Part shown: positions 1-5,956 of the stretch, one piece after another
How positions within the stretch are numbered: the stretch's first letter is position 1
Layout of the letters: each line of letters begins with the position of its first letter
NCBI GenBank assembly: GCA_905201055.1
Contig: CAJKMT010000054.1
Span: 1 to 8,777 of the forward strand
DNA: 8,777 bases
Origin: an uncultured Sutterella sp.
GTDB lineage: Bacteria; Pseudomonadota; Gammaproteobacteria; Burkholderiales; Burkholderiaceae_F
Direction of reading: 5' to 3'
The notes under the pieces: generated by a model
Told to the model about the DNA's origin: nothing
What the model saw: only the letters and a program-made list of their open reading frames with translations
Databases searched by the model: none
Program-made: the position numbers and the translations under genes

Positions 1-984
1 GCTGAAAGTGAATTCTTCCTTTCAATCATCAAGGTTGTGACAATTCAGGTTTTCATTGTCTTAGGCGCTTGCGCCTTCTTTGACGTGATTCCTTTCGGAG
101 AATCCGGCTCGCCTGGTTTGACGCACCTCGTTGGCGATGGTGGATTGATGCCTAACGGCATCACGCCGCTGCTATTTACCATGGTGACGGTCTGCTTTGC
201 CTACTCAGGCACGGAGTTGATCGGCGTTGCCGCGGGTGAAACCAATAATCCGGAAAAAGTGATTCCGATGGCGGTGCGCGCTTCGCTTTTGCGCCTTGTG
301 ATTTTCTTTGTGGGCACGGTGCTGATTGTGGCGACGCTCTTGCCGCCGGAAGCTGCCTCGGTCTCAAAGAGCCCCTTTATCACCGTCTTTGAGCAAATGG
401 GCATTCCCTATGCGGCTGACATCTTTAATTTCGTGATCATCACGGCCATCTTGTCGTCGGCCAACACCGGGCTCTACGCCGCCGGTCGCATGGTTTGGTC
501 GCTGGGTCATGACGGGATGATGCCCGCCGGTCTTGCCAAACTCAACAAGCGCGGCGTGCCGGTTAACGCCTTGGCTTTCAGCATGTTGGGCGGTTTATTG
601 GCTTTGGGTTCCAGTGTGATGGCCGCCGATACGGTCTTTGTGATTCTCACCTCAATTGTGGGTTTCTCGACCGTCGCCGTGTGGCTGAGCATCTGCATCG
701 CGCACTATCGTTTCCGCAAGCAATTTGTCGCTAACGGACACCAATTGAGCGAGCTCAAGTACAAGAGCCCGATGTTCCCGCTTGTGCCGATTTTAGGCGG
801 TCTCATGTGTGTTGCCGTCATGGTCGGCATGGGGATTGATCCGGAACAGCGCATCGCCCTGTATTGCGGCATTCCGTTTACCGTTCTTTGCTTTGTGATT
901 TACCACATGACGCAAAGAGCGAAGAAAGCGTCGTCAACCCGCCACTCTCGCTCGGGTGAACATCGCGAAGCTGTCGCAAGTTAA
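1..984 (+). CDS. APC-family amino-acid permease (LysP/MmuP-like), 5' end outside window
   Basis: This is an inner-membrane amino-acid:cation symporter of the APC superfamily. The reading frame is open from the first base (AESEFFLSIIKV...) and ends at TAA 982-984. It gives 327 residues, so roughly the first 150 of a usual 450-490 are missing and no start is visible. The first visible residues match the start of transmembrane helix 5 of LysP. The helix 6 signature FAYSGTELIGVAAGE (about residues 64-78) contains the broken-helix substrate site of this family. The loop motif AHYRFRKQF and the following K-Y-K-S-P-M-F-P-L-V-P stretch also match the LysP/MmuP branch. Helices 5-12 appear present, followed by a basic, Ser/Arg-rich cytoplasmic tail. 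A GTG at 37 is internal, not a start. The substrate cannot be fixed from sequence; lysine, S-methylmethionine or another amino acid are all possible. It converges on the aminotransferase gene across a shared terminator. Confidence 0.9.
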   Translation, partial: AESEFFLSIIKVVTIQVFIVLGACAFFDVIPFGESGSPGLTHLVGDGGLMPNGITPLLFTMVTVCFAYSGTELIGVAAGETNNPEKVIPMAVRASLLRLVIFFVGTVLIVATLLPPEAASVSKSPFITVFEQMGIPYAADIFNFVIITAILSSANTGLYAAGRMVWSLGHDGMMPAGLAKLNKRGVPVNALAFSMLGGLLALGSSVMAADTVFVILTSIVGFSTVAVWLSICIAHYRFRKQFVANGHQLSELKYKSPMFPLVPILGGLMCVAVMVGMGIDPEQRIALYCGIPFTVLCFVIYHMTQRAKKASSTRHSRSGEHREAVAS

Positions 985-1009
985 GCAAACGACTGTTTTG
1001 CCTCTGACA

Positions 1010-1048
1010 AAAACCCCGATTCGCATAAAAGTCACGAATCGGGGTTTT
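1010..1048. terminator. Bidirectional intrinsic terminator between permease and aminotransferase
   Basis: A perfect 14-bp inverted repeat, AAAACCCCGATTCG (1010-1023) and CGAATCGGGGTTTT (1035-1048), encloses an 11-nt loop. The A-run on the left and T-run on the right provide a U-tract in both directions. It lies 25 bp after the permease stop and about 20 bp after the aminotransferase stop, so it should end both convergent transcripts. Confidence 0.92.
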
Positions 1049-1067
1049 CGATTAAATTAGAAAAAGA

Positions 1068-2336
1068 TTATTTACGGTAGCTATCAACCACTTCCTTCAT
1101 CCGCTCAAGTCCTTTGACCAATGTTTCCATGTTCGGTCCATACGATAGACGCACCCAGTGACGATAGGGTTCAACAGCCGGACGCACACGGTGAGGCCGC
1201 ACATCAAAGAAGTGACCCGGCACCGTCATCACTTTCTTTTCCAAGCAAGCGAAGAAGAACTTATCGGCATCGTTGATCGGTTCGGGCAAATCTTCAATGC
1301 AAGCCCAGACATAGAACGTGCCCGAAGGATCTTGAGCGGTGCGAATCCCCATTTCCTTTAAGGCTGAAAGCATCACCTCACGCTTTTTCGCGAAATTTTC
1401 ACGAAGCGCTTGGGTGGTGACCGCCACTCGATCGGGTTTGATCGCTTCAAGTGTGGCCCGTTGAGTCAGCATGGAAGGGCCTCCATCGACAGCGCTTGCC
1501 GCCCGATTGATTTGCTCGATAATGTCAGCCGGTCCCACAGCCCAACCGGCGCGCCAGCCCGGATAACGATAGCTCTTGGTAAGCCCGTCAAAGCAAACAA
1601 CCGGATCCGCATTCACATCGTCAACGAATTCAAGCGCTGAGACCGGATGATCCGCCGGCGATCCGTCCGGGTTATAAATAAAGTGCGAATAGAATTCATC
1701 GCAACCCAAAAGGCAATTTTCACGGCGAGCCGTTTCAACGTAACCTTTGAGAACCTCGCCTTGAATCACTTCGCCCGTCGGATTGCAAGGGTTGGAGAAA
1801 ACAAAGCAATTGATGCGCTCTTGATGAATGATTTCAGCTAATTTTTCAGCAGGGATCTTAAAAGCGTCCTCGGCCCTCGCGTAAATCGGCAAAAGCATGC
1901 AACGATTGCGAAGTCCGTATAGATAGTCTTCATACGCTGTGTAATCCGGATTTTTGTAGGCGATACGGCAACCATCAGCCAAAATGGTATACAAACGCGT
2001 CAAGGCCAACCGTCCTCCGGAGGCAAAGCTGATATTTTCCGGACCATAAGGCATCTTGCCCTGGCGGTATTGACGATTGATCATATCGGCGATGGCCTCA
2101 CGAACTTCAAGCGTTCCACCAACCGGGCCATAGGCATGATCGCCAGGTTCCAAATCAATGTGGTTGATACGAGGCATATCGCCTGCCATCTCTCCCACTT
2201 CCGGTTGCCCCTGACCCAGGTTGCACCAATCCGGGTCTCCGTTCACAAAGCCTCGCAACGAAGCTTGGTACACCACCCAGATCACCCCCATGTACGGTAC
2301 GTCACGCACCATCGGAAACAGTTTTGACTCTGCCAT
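1068..2336 (-). CDS. Class I/II pyridoxal-phosphate-dependent aminotransferase
   Basis: This is a cytoplasmic fold-type I PLP enzyme of 422 residues, predicted to transfer an amino group from an amino acid to a 2-oxo acid. Landmarks run in the expected order: a YGPVGG substrate-loop region (69-74), NPCNPTG (182-188, Asn185 near the cofactor), DEFY (213-216, Asp213 for the pyridine nitrogen and Tyr216 for the ring hydroxyl), TKSYRYPGWRAGW (253-265, Lys254 the Schiff-base lysine and Arg262 a phosphate ligand), and VRLSYG (395-400, Arg396 for the substrate carboxylate). No catalytic residue is missing. The ATG at 2336 is chosen because GGGAG lies 8 nt upstream; an upstream in-frame extension to 2471 would run through the promoter and palindrome. 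The gene is divergent from the first M20 hydrolase, which suggests shared control, and ends at the bidirectional terminator. Substrate class (aspartate, aromatic, branched-chain or alanine) is unresolved. Confidence 0.9.
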   Translation of the reverse strand: MAESKLFPMVRDVPYMGVIWVVYQASLRGFVNGDPDWCNLGQGQPEVGEMAGDMPRINHIDLEPGDHAYGPVGGTLEVREAIADMINRQYRQGKMPYGPENISFASGGRLALTRLYTILADGCRIAYKNPDYTAYEDYLYGLRNRCMLLPIYARAEDAFKIPAEKLAEIIHQERINCFVFSNPCNPTGEVIQGEVLKGYVETARRENCLLGCDEFYSHFIYNPDGSPADHPVSALEFVDDVNADPVVCFDGLTKSYRYPGWRAGWAVGPADIIEQINRAASAVDGGPSMLTQRATLEAIKPDRVAVTTQALRENFAKKREVMLSALKEMGIRTAQDPSGTFYVWACIEDLPEPINDADKFFFACLEKKVMTVPGHFFDVRPHRVRPAVEPYRHWVRLSYGPNMETLVKGLERMKEVVDSYRK

Positions 2337-2360
2337 AACGCTCTCTCCCAAAAAATTAAT

Positions 2361-2378
2361 TATCTTCATGTGAAGATA
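2361..2378. promoter_or_regulatory. Perfect palindromic operator candidate overlapping a -10 box
   Basis: TATCTTCA (2361-2368) and TGAAGATA (2371-2378) are perfect 8-bp inverted arms around TG. The right arm contains the leftward -10 hexamer, and the rest covers the expected transcription start. This is the normal place and size for a dimeric repressor site (GntR- or MarR-type size). The binding protein is unknown. Confidence 0.6.
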
Positions 2379-2401
2379 GTTTATTGTCGCACATTTTTCA
2401 A
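2373..2401 (-). promoter_or_regulatory. Sigma-70-like promoter of the aminotransferase gene
   Basis: On the minus strand the -35 is TTGAAA (2396-2401), the spacer is 17 bp, and the -10 is TATCTT (2373-2378). Transcription would begin near 2366, giving a leader of about 30 nt with GGGAG before the ATG at 2336. The -10 is also one arm of the palindrome. Confidence 0.6.
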
Positions 2402-2427
2402 ATGCTGGCACAATTTGTTTTAGCGCA

Positions 2428-2463
2428 ATCGAAAAGTTTTTCGCTTTTCGATACAACTTTTCG
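2428..2463. repeat. Inverted and direct CTTTTCG heptamer cluster
   Basis: ATCGAAAAG (2428-2436) and CTTTTCGAT (2444-2452) form a perfect 9-bp inverted repeat with a 7-nt spacer. The spacer itself, TTTTTCG (2437-2443), differs from CTTTTCG by one base, and another exact CTTTTCG sits at 2457-2463. The cluster lies 30-65 bp upstream of the M20 start. It could be an activator/repressor site or a leader hairpin; both are inference. Confidence 0.5.
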
Positions 2464-2494
2464 TTATTCAAGCAAGTCTTCAGGAGTAAAAATA

Positions 2495-3787
2495 ATGAGT
2501 TATCAAGAGCCGATCAACGAAGCGTGGCTCATCGCCAAACGGCGTGAATTGCATAAATGGCCAGAACCCGGCTGGGCGGAATTTGTTTCAACGATCAAAG
2601 CGATCCGGGCAATGGAAGCCGCTGGCTTTGATGTGAAATGCGGCCGAGAGGTCATCCACCCCGATTACATTTATGGCGCCAACGCCAATGAAGTGGCCGA
2701 AAGTCTGTCGCTTGCCACAACACGCGGCGTGACCGATGAAGAACTTGCCCGCCTTGACGGTGTCACCGGCGCTGTCGGTATTTTCCGCACCGGTCGACCC
2801 GGTCCCGTGGTCGCGATTCGTTGCGAACTTGATTGTGTCCCGGTCCAGGAAACCGATGCAGCCGATCACATCCCCAATCGCGAAGGTTTTGCCTCTGAGC
2901 ACAAAGGTTACATGCACGCCTGCTCTCACGAAGGTCCTCAGGCCATTTTGTGCGGACTTGCTCAATGGATTTCTGAAAACCGCGATCAACTGAAAGGGAC
3001 GATCAAACTCATCTTCCAACCCGGCGAGGAAGGCGGTCGAGGCGCTCGCCCCATGAGCAAGAGCGGTATCCTTGATGACGTTGACTACCTATATTGCGGT
3101 CACTTCGGCTGTGATGCTGAACCCGGCGAACTTGTGCTCGCACCCCAAAAATTCCTCTGTTCGGCAAAATTCAACGTCAACTACAAAGGTCAGACCGCTC
3201 ACTCAGCCATGCACCCCGAACAAGGTCATAACGCCGTCATGGCAGCTGCCACGGGCACACTGTCCGCTATGGCGACTCCCCGTCACTATAAAGGGGCAAG
3301 CCGAATCAATGTCGGCATCATCCACGGCGGTGAAGGTCGGAATGTCATCCCTGCCAACGCTTGGCTGCAATGCGACGTTCGCGGTGAAAATGAGGAAGTG
3401 TGCGACTTCATGCTCAATGAGTCACTCAAGCGCCTTAAAGCTGCCGGCGACATGTACGGGTGCGAAACGTCTTACTCCGTCTTTGGTCAAACCTATGACT
3501 TTAAGACCGATCCGGAAGCTGCTGAAATTGCACGAAAAGCAGCCTGCGGCGTTCCCAATATCACCAAGGTGAGCGATTCAATGCTTTTTGGCGGTAGCGA
3601 AGACGGCTCGATTCTTGCCAAAACAGTGCAGGCTCACGGTGGCAAGTGCGCCTACCTCATCCTGGGCTCTGAGCTTAAAGACGCTCACCATCGAAGTCAC
3701 TTCGACTTTGAAGAAAAGTACCTCATTTCGCTATATGAAATCTACCGCAACATTGTGAAAATCCTCTGCGCGGCTGAAACGAAATAG
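2495..3787 (+). CDS. M20 metallohydrolase, AbgA-like, with altered active-site neighbourhood
   Basis: This 430-residue protein is a cytoplasmic zinc/manganese amidohydrolase of peptidase family M20, closest in pattern to aminobenzoyl-glutamate hydrolase subunit AbgA (about 436 residues). It would cleave N-acyl- or aminobenzoyl-amino acids or small peptides. The metal-ligand set seems intact: Cys143 and His145 (in HACSHEGP, 141-148), Glu179 (QPGEE, general base Glu178), His203 and His399. Asp113 is kept in ELD (111-113). The dimerisation (lid) domain is marked by AHSA (235-238), and GRNVIPA (281-287) is the AbgA-type signature. Oddities: the usual HACGHDGH has Ser144, Glu146 and Pro148 instead of Gly, Asp and His, the usual DxD starts with Glu111, and there are 14 cysteines. 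The ATG at 2495 has AGGAG 8 nt upstream; a TTG at 2384 in frame is rejected. It may have an unusual substrate or reduced activity. Confidence 0.88.
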   Translation: MSYQEPINEAWLIAKRRELHKWPEPGWAEFVSTIKAIRAMEAAGFDVKCGREVIHPDYIYGANANEVAESLSLATTRGVTDEELARLDGVTGAVGIFRTGRPGPVVAIRCELDCVPVQETDAADHIPNREGFASEHKGYMHACSHEGPQAILCGLAQWISENRDQLKGTIKLIFQPGEEGGRGARPMSKSGILDDVDYLYCGHFGCDAEPGELVLAPQKFLCSAKFNVNYKGQTAHSAMHPEQGHNAVMAAATGTLSAMATPRHYKGASRINVGIIHGGEGRNVIPANAWLQCDVRGENEEVCDFMLNESLKRLKAAGDMYGCETSYSVFGQTYDFKTDPEAAEIARKAACGVPNITKVSDSMLFGGSEDGSILAKTVQAHGGKCAYLILGSELKDAHHRSHFDFEEKYLISLYEIYRNIVKILCAAETK

Positions 3788-3814
3788 CAGGAAAATCAAC
3801 GAAGCGTGAACAAC

Positions 3815-3836
3815 GGCCGGCTTATTTCAGCCGGCC
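3815..3836. terminator. Hairpin terminator between the convergent M20 genes
   Basis: GGCCGGCT (3815-3822) and AGCCGGCC (3829-3836) make a perfect, GC-rich 8-bp stem with a 6-nt loop, 27 bp after the first M20 stop and 16 bp beyond the second. The trailing sequence is only moderately U-rich (TTGT on the right, GTTGTT on the left). It is a likely but not strong bidirectional terminator. Confidence 0.65.
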
Positions 3837-3852
3837 TTGTCATTGAAAAACT

Positions 3853-5139
3853 TTAGGCGTTCGTGTTGAGTTTGATCAGTAACCGAACAAAGATTTCCAA
3901 ACCGATCGGCAACGATTCCGTATCCTGAATTTGGAATAAAGCGCTGTGAGCAACTGTGTCGTTACCACCGTAACCAAAGAAGACCGCCTTGCCACCGTGT
4001 TTTTGCACCGCGTGCATCAAAAGCGAATGGTCTTCGCTGCCGCCACAAGACTCAACGATATGAATATCTTCGACCGTATCCACTGCTTTGGCGGCTTCAA
4101 CAATCGCCTGAACAAGCTCTTCGTCAGAGACCACATCCTCGGCCTTGCCAACAACATCAAGACGGTAATCCACTCCGTAGCTCATGGCGCTGCCGCGAAC
4201 CATGGCTTCCGCGCGATCCTGCATGTAGGCATTGATTTCGGCGTTGCTACCGCGCACTTCAATTTCCATTCCGGCGTGTGCTGGCACCACATTGCGTCCT
4301 TCGCCAGCATGAATCACACCAACGTTGACGCTGGTCGCCCCTTGACCATGACGGGCAATCCCCATAATCTGCATGGCGGCAGAACAGGCGGCCATCAAAG
4401 CGTTGCGACCCAACTCAGGCGAACCACCGGCGTGGGCTGCCAGACCGGTGAAGCTTGCATTCATCTTAGTCGTCGCCAAGAAGCCCTTACGAACAATGCT
4501 CACGTCATGCACCTTGTCGGCAATGTTCACGTGACCGCCAATCAGATAATCCACATCATCCAAGTTATTGGAGTGCGCGATGCCGCAAGCACCTTTCGTG
4601 CCTTCTTCGGCCGGTTGGAAAATAATCTTGATCGTGCCGCAAAGTTGATCTGCATGGTCATGCACCCAGTGAGCCACCGTCATCCCCATGGAGGCGTGAC
4701 CGTCGTGGCCGCAAGCGTGCATTAAGCCGTCACGCGTGGATTCGTAACCGTCGCGATGCGCCTCATTGGCGTCGGTGCGGTTTTCCTGAACCGGAATGCA
4801 GTCAATATCAAAACGCAAAGCGGTGACAGGACCGGGGCGCCCCGTTTCCCAAACCGCCAAACAGCCTGTATAGCCCTCAAGCTCCTTCAGAATCTCTTCG
4901 CTCACCCCATGGGCACGGGCGCGATCTTGCGCATCTTTTACCACTTCCGGATCGCGTCCCAAAACGAATTCTTCATTAAAGAGCTTTTTACCGAGCACAG
5001 TCTTGAAACCCAACTCGCGAACTCGTTCAACGATGATGCTCGTCGTCACGAACTCTGTCCAAGCGATTTCCGGATAGCGGTGCAAGCGCCGACGCATTTG
5101 AATCATTTCATCCACATAGGGAGCTACCAAAGTAGGCAT
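3853..5139 (-). CDS. M20 metallohydrolase, AbgA-like, canonical active site
   Basis: This 428-residue cytoplasmic amidohydrolase is a paralogue of the M20 enzyme encoded just before it on the opposite strand. The two align in the same register for nearly the whole length (both have Cys143, His145, Glu178/Glu179 and His203). It has the full consensus HACGHDGH (141-148), DID (111-113), QPAEEG (175-180), AHAG in the lid domain (235-238) and GRNVVPA (281-287). The C-terminal ligand is His398, although the usual FDFDE after it has become FQIQD. It is predicted to release an amino acid from an N-acyl, aminobenzoyl or peptide conjugate. The exact substrate is not readable from sequence, and hippurate- or IAA-conjugate-hydrolase names would be over-calls. 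The ATG at 5139 has AAGGAG (5146-5151) six nt upstream. The gene follows lolA on the same strand after 184 bp and has its own candidate promoter and leader hairpin. Confidence 0.9.
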   Translation of the reverse strand: MPTLVAPYVDEMIQMRRRLHRYPEIAWTEFVTTSIIVERVRELGFKTVLGKKLFNEEFVLGRDPEVVKDAQDRARAHGVSEEILKELEGYTGCLAVWETGRPGPVTALRFDIDCIPVQENRTDANEAHRDGYESTRDGLMHACGHDGHASMGMTVAHWVHDHADQLCGTIKIIFQPAEEGTKGACGIAHSNNLDDVDYLIGGHVNIADKVHDVSIVRKGFLATTKMNASFTGLAAHAGGSPELGRNALMAACSAAMQIMGIARHGQGATSVNVGVIHAGEGRNVVPAHAGMEIEVRGSNAEINAYMQDRAEAMVRGSAMSYGVDYRLDVVGKAEDVVSDEELVQAIVEAAKAVDTVEDIHIVESCGGSEDHSLLMHAVQKHGGKAVFFGYGGNDTVAHSALFQIQDTESLPIGLEIFVRLLIKLNTNA

Positions 5140-5180
5140 GAAAGTCTCCTTTAAGAGCGAAAATTGCAGTTGAATGGGTC

Positions 5181-5224
5181 GTTTCTCCTAAAAGGTCAGT
5201 AGAAAAACCTTTCAGGGAAGAAAC
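5181..5224 (-). promoter_or_regulatory. Imperfect leader hairpin upstream of the second M20 gene
   Basis: The left arm 5181-5196 pairs with the right arm 5207-5224: GTTTC with GAAAC, CCT with AGG, and AAAGGT with ACCTTT, interrupted by one mismatch and a small bulge. The loop is about 10 nt. There is no U-tract after it on either strand, so it is not a classical terminator. It ends about 40 nt before the ATG at 5139 and does not cover the AAGGAG site. It could be an mRNA-stability or regulatory hairpin, or a protein-binding dyad. Confidence 0.4.
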
Positions 5225-5237
5225 GAAGACATGACTT

Positions 5238-5267
5238 ATCATACGCTGAGCCGGTTCCGCCCGTCAC
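5238..5267 (-). promoter_or_regulatory. Candidate promoter of the second M20 gene
   Basis: On the minus strand there is GTGACG (5262-5267), an 18-bp spacer, and TATGAT (5238-5243). The -10 matches the consensus in five of six bases, while the -35 is weaker. Transcription would start near 5231, giving a leader of about 90 nt that begins with the hairpin at 5181-5224. Confidence 0.4.
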
Positions 5268-5323
5268 ACTTTTTTGGCTTCGCTCGCAAATTGACTTTAG
5301 AAACTGTCACTAAACAACCAAAA

Positions 5324-5956
5324 TTACTGTGCGCTACGATCCTGCAACACATCGACGCCGGCAGGAATTTTGAATGTAAAAGCGCTTTTTTGAAGTTTCG
5401 CGTTCGTTTTCACATCGTCAAAACTCAAGTGGGTTTCTTGACCAAAGTTGTCTTTAAGAATCATTGCCTTGGGCAACTGGGATTTGAAAGCGATCCGCAC
5501 CTCGGCAAACGAAGAGGCGTTATCTTTGGGAATCGCTTTAATCCAGTTGAGTCCATCATCGGTTTTGACTTCGGAAACATTGAAATCACGGGTGAAATCA
5601 TTGTCACCGAAAAGGATCGAGGCGGGCGTCGCAGGCAAAGCTTTCGTCAGCTTTTTCACCGTCACTTGCGCAAGTTCCGTGTCATAAAGCCACAGCGTCT
5701 TGCCATCGCTGACCATCAGCTCTTCAAAAGGCGCGTCATAATGCCAGCGAAAGCATCCCGGACGCAAAAACGCGAAGTCTCCCTCTCCGGCACCCTGCGC
5801 ATTTTCGCCCTTATCGGTCAACACGCGCTGCGAAAACGTGCCCGTCGCGGAGGTTGTATTTTTCAAAAAATGCGACAGATCCTCAAGTCCGCCAGCATAA
5901 GCGTGGTTGGCAAAAATCAAACCCACGCACCCTAAAATCCATGCAAACTGTCTCAC
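5324..5956 (-). CDS. lolA: Outer-membrane lipoprotein carrier protein LolA
   Basis: LolA is the periplasmic chaperone that accepts mature lipoproteins from the LolCDE transporter and hands them to LolB at the outer membrane. The 210-residue product starts with a Sec signal peptide (Arg2, a hydrophobic core, and AYA before Gly22), leaving a mature protein of about 189 residues, a usual size. Family landmarks are the early GTFSQ stretch, PGCFRWHY followed by LMVSDGKTLWLYD, and PATPASILFGD. The start is a GTG at 5956 that overlaps the ftsK stop in GTGA, with GAGGAG 8 nt upstream inside ftsK. This indicates translational coupling and co-transcription with ftsK. The ftsK-lolA order is conserved in many proteobacteria. 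In those genomes rarA often follows, but here an M20 hydrolase does. Confidence 0.95.
   Translation of the reverse strand: MRQFAWILGCVGLIFANHAYAGGLEDLSHFLKNTTSATGTFSQRVLTDKGENAQGAGEGDFAFLRPGCFRWHYDAPFEELMVSDGKTLWLYDTELAQVTVKKLTKALPATPASILFGDNDFTRDFNVSEVKTDDGLNWIKAIPKDNASSFAEVRIAFKSQLPKAMILKDNFGQETHLSFDDVKTNAKLQKSAFTFKIPAGVDVLQDRSAQ

Larger units (their letters stand above)
2337..2494. promoter_or_regulatory. Divergent control region between aminotransferase and first M20 gene
   Basis: This AT-rich 158-bp gap separates two divergent genes and must hold both promoters. It contains the aminotransferase promoter, an 18-bp palindrome, a cluster of heptamer repeats and the M20 ribosome site AGGAG (2482-2486). 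I could not find a convincing sigma-70 pair for the rightward M20 promoter; TTGTTT (2415-2420) has no good -10 at 16-18 bp. That promoter may therefore be activator-dependent (inference). No regulator gene is encoded in the window. Confidence 0.75.
5140..5323 (-). promoter_or_regulatory. lolA to M20 intergenic region
   Basis: These 184 bp separate lolA from the second M20 gene on the same strand. They contain a candidate promoter (5238-5267), an imperfect leader hairpin (5181-5224) and the M20 ribosome site. I found no convincing intrinsic terminator right after lolA, so some read-through from ftsK-lolA into the M20 gene is possible. Confidence 0.55.

Noticed and set aside
2406..2419. TGGCAC...TTGTT resembling a sigma-54 promoter
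   Set aside because: The spacing between the GG and the would-be GC element is wrong and the -12 GC is absent.
2337..2471. N-terminal extension of the aminotransferase
   Set aside because: It covers the promoter and palindrome and has no aminotransferase-like sequence; ATG 2336 has a good ribosome site.
2384..2494. N-terminal extension of the first M20 protein from a TTG
   Set aside because: It runs through the operator and repeat region, lacks homology to M20 N-termini, and the ATG at 2495 has a proper AGGAG.
3946..4725. A 259-codon open frame on the plus strand
   Set aside because: It lies wholly antisense to the second M20 gene, whose frame has clear family motifs; the antisense product is His/Asn-rich with no recognisable domain.
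5231..5935. A 234-codon open frame on the plus strand starting in the lolA-M20 gap
   Set aside because: It is antisense to lolA for most of its length, has no well-spaced ribosome site, and yields a basic protein without family features.
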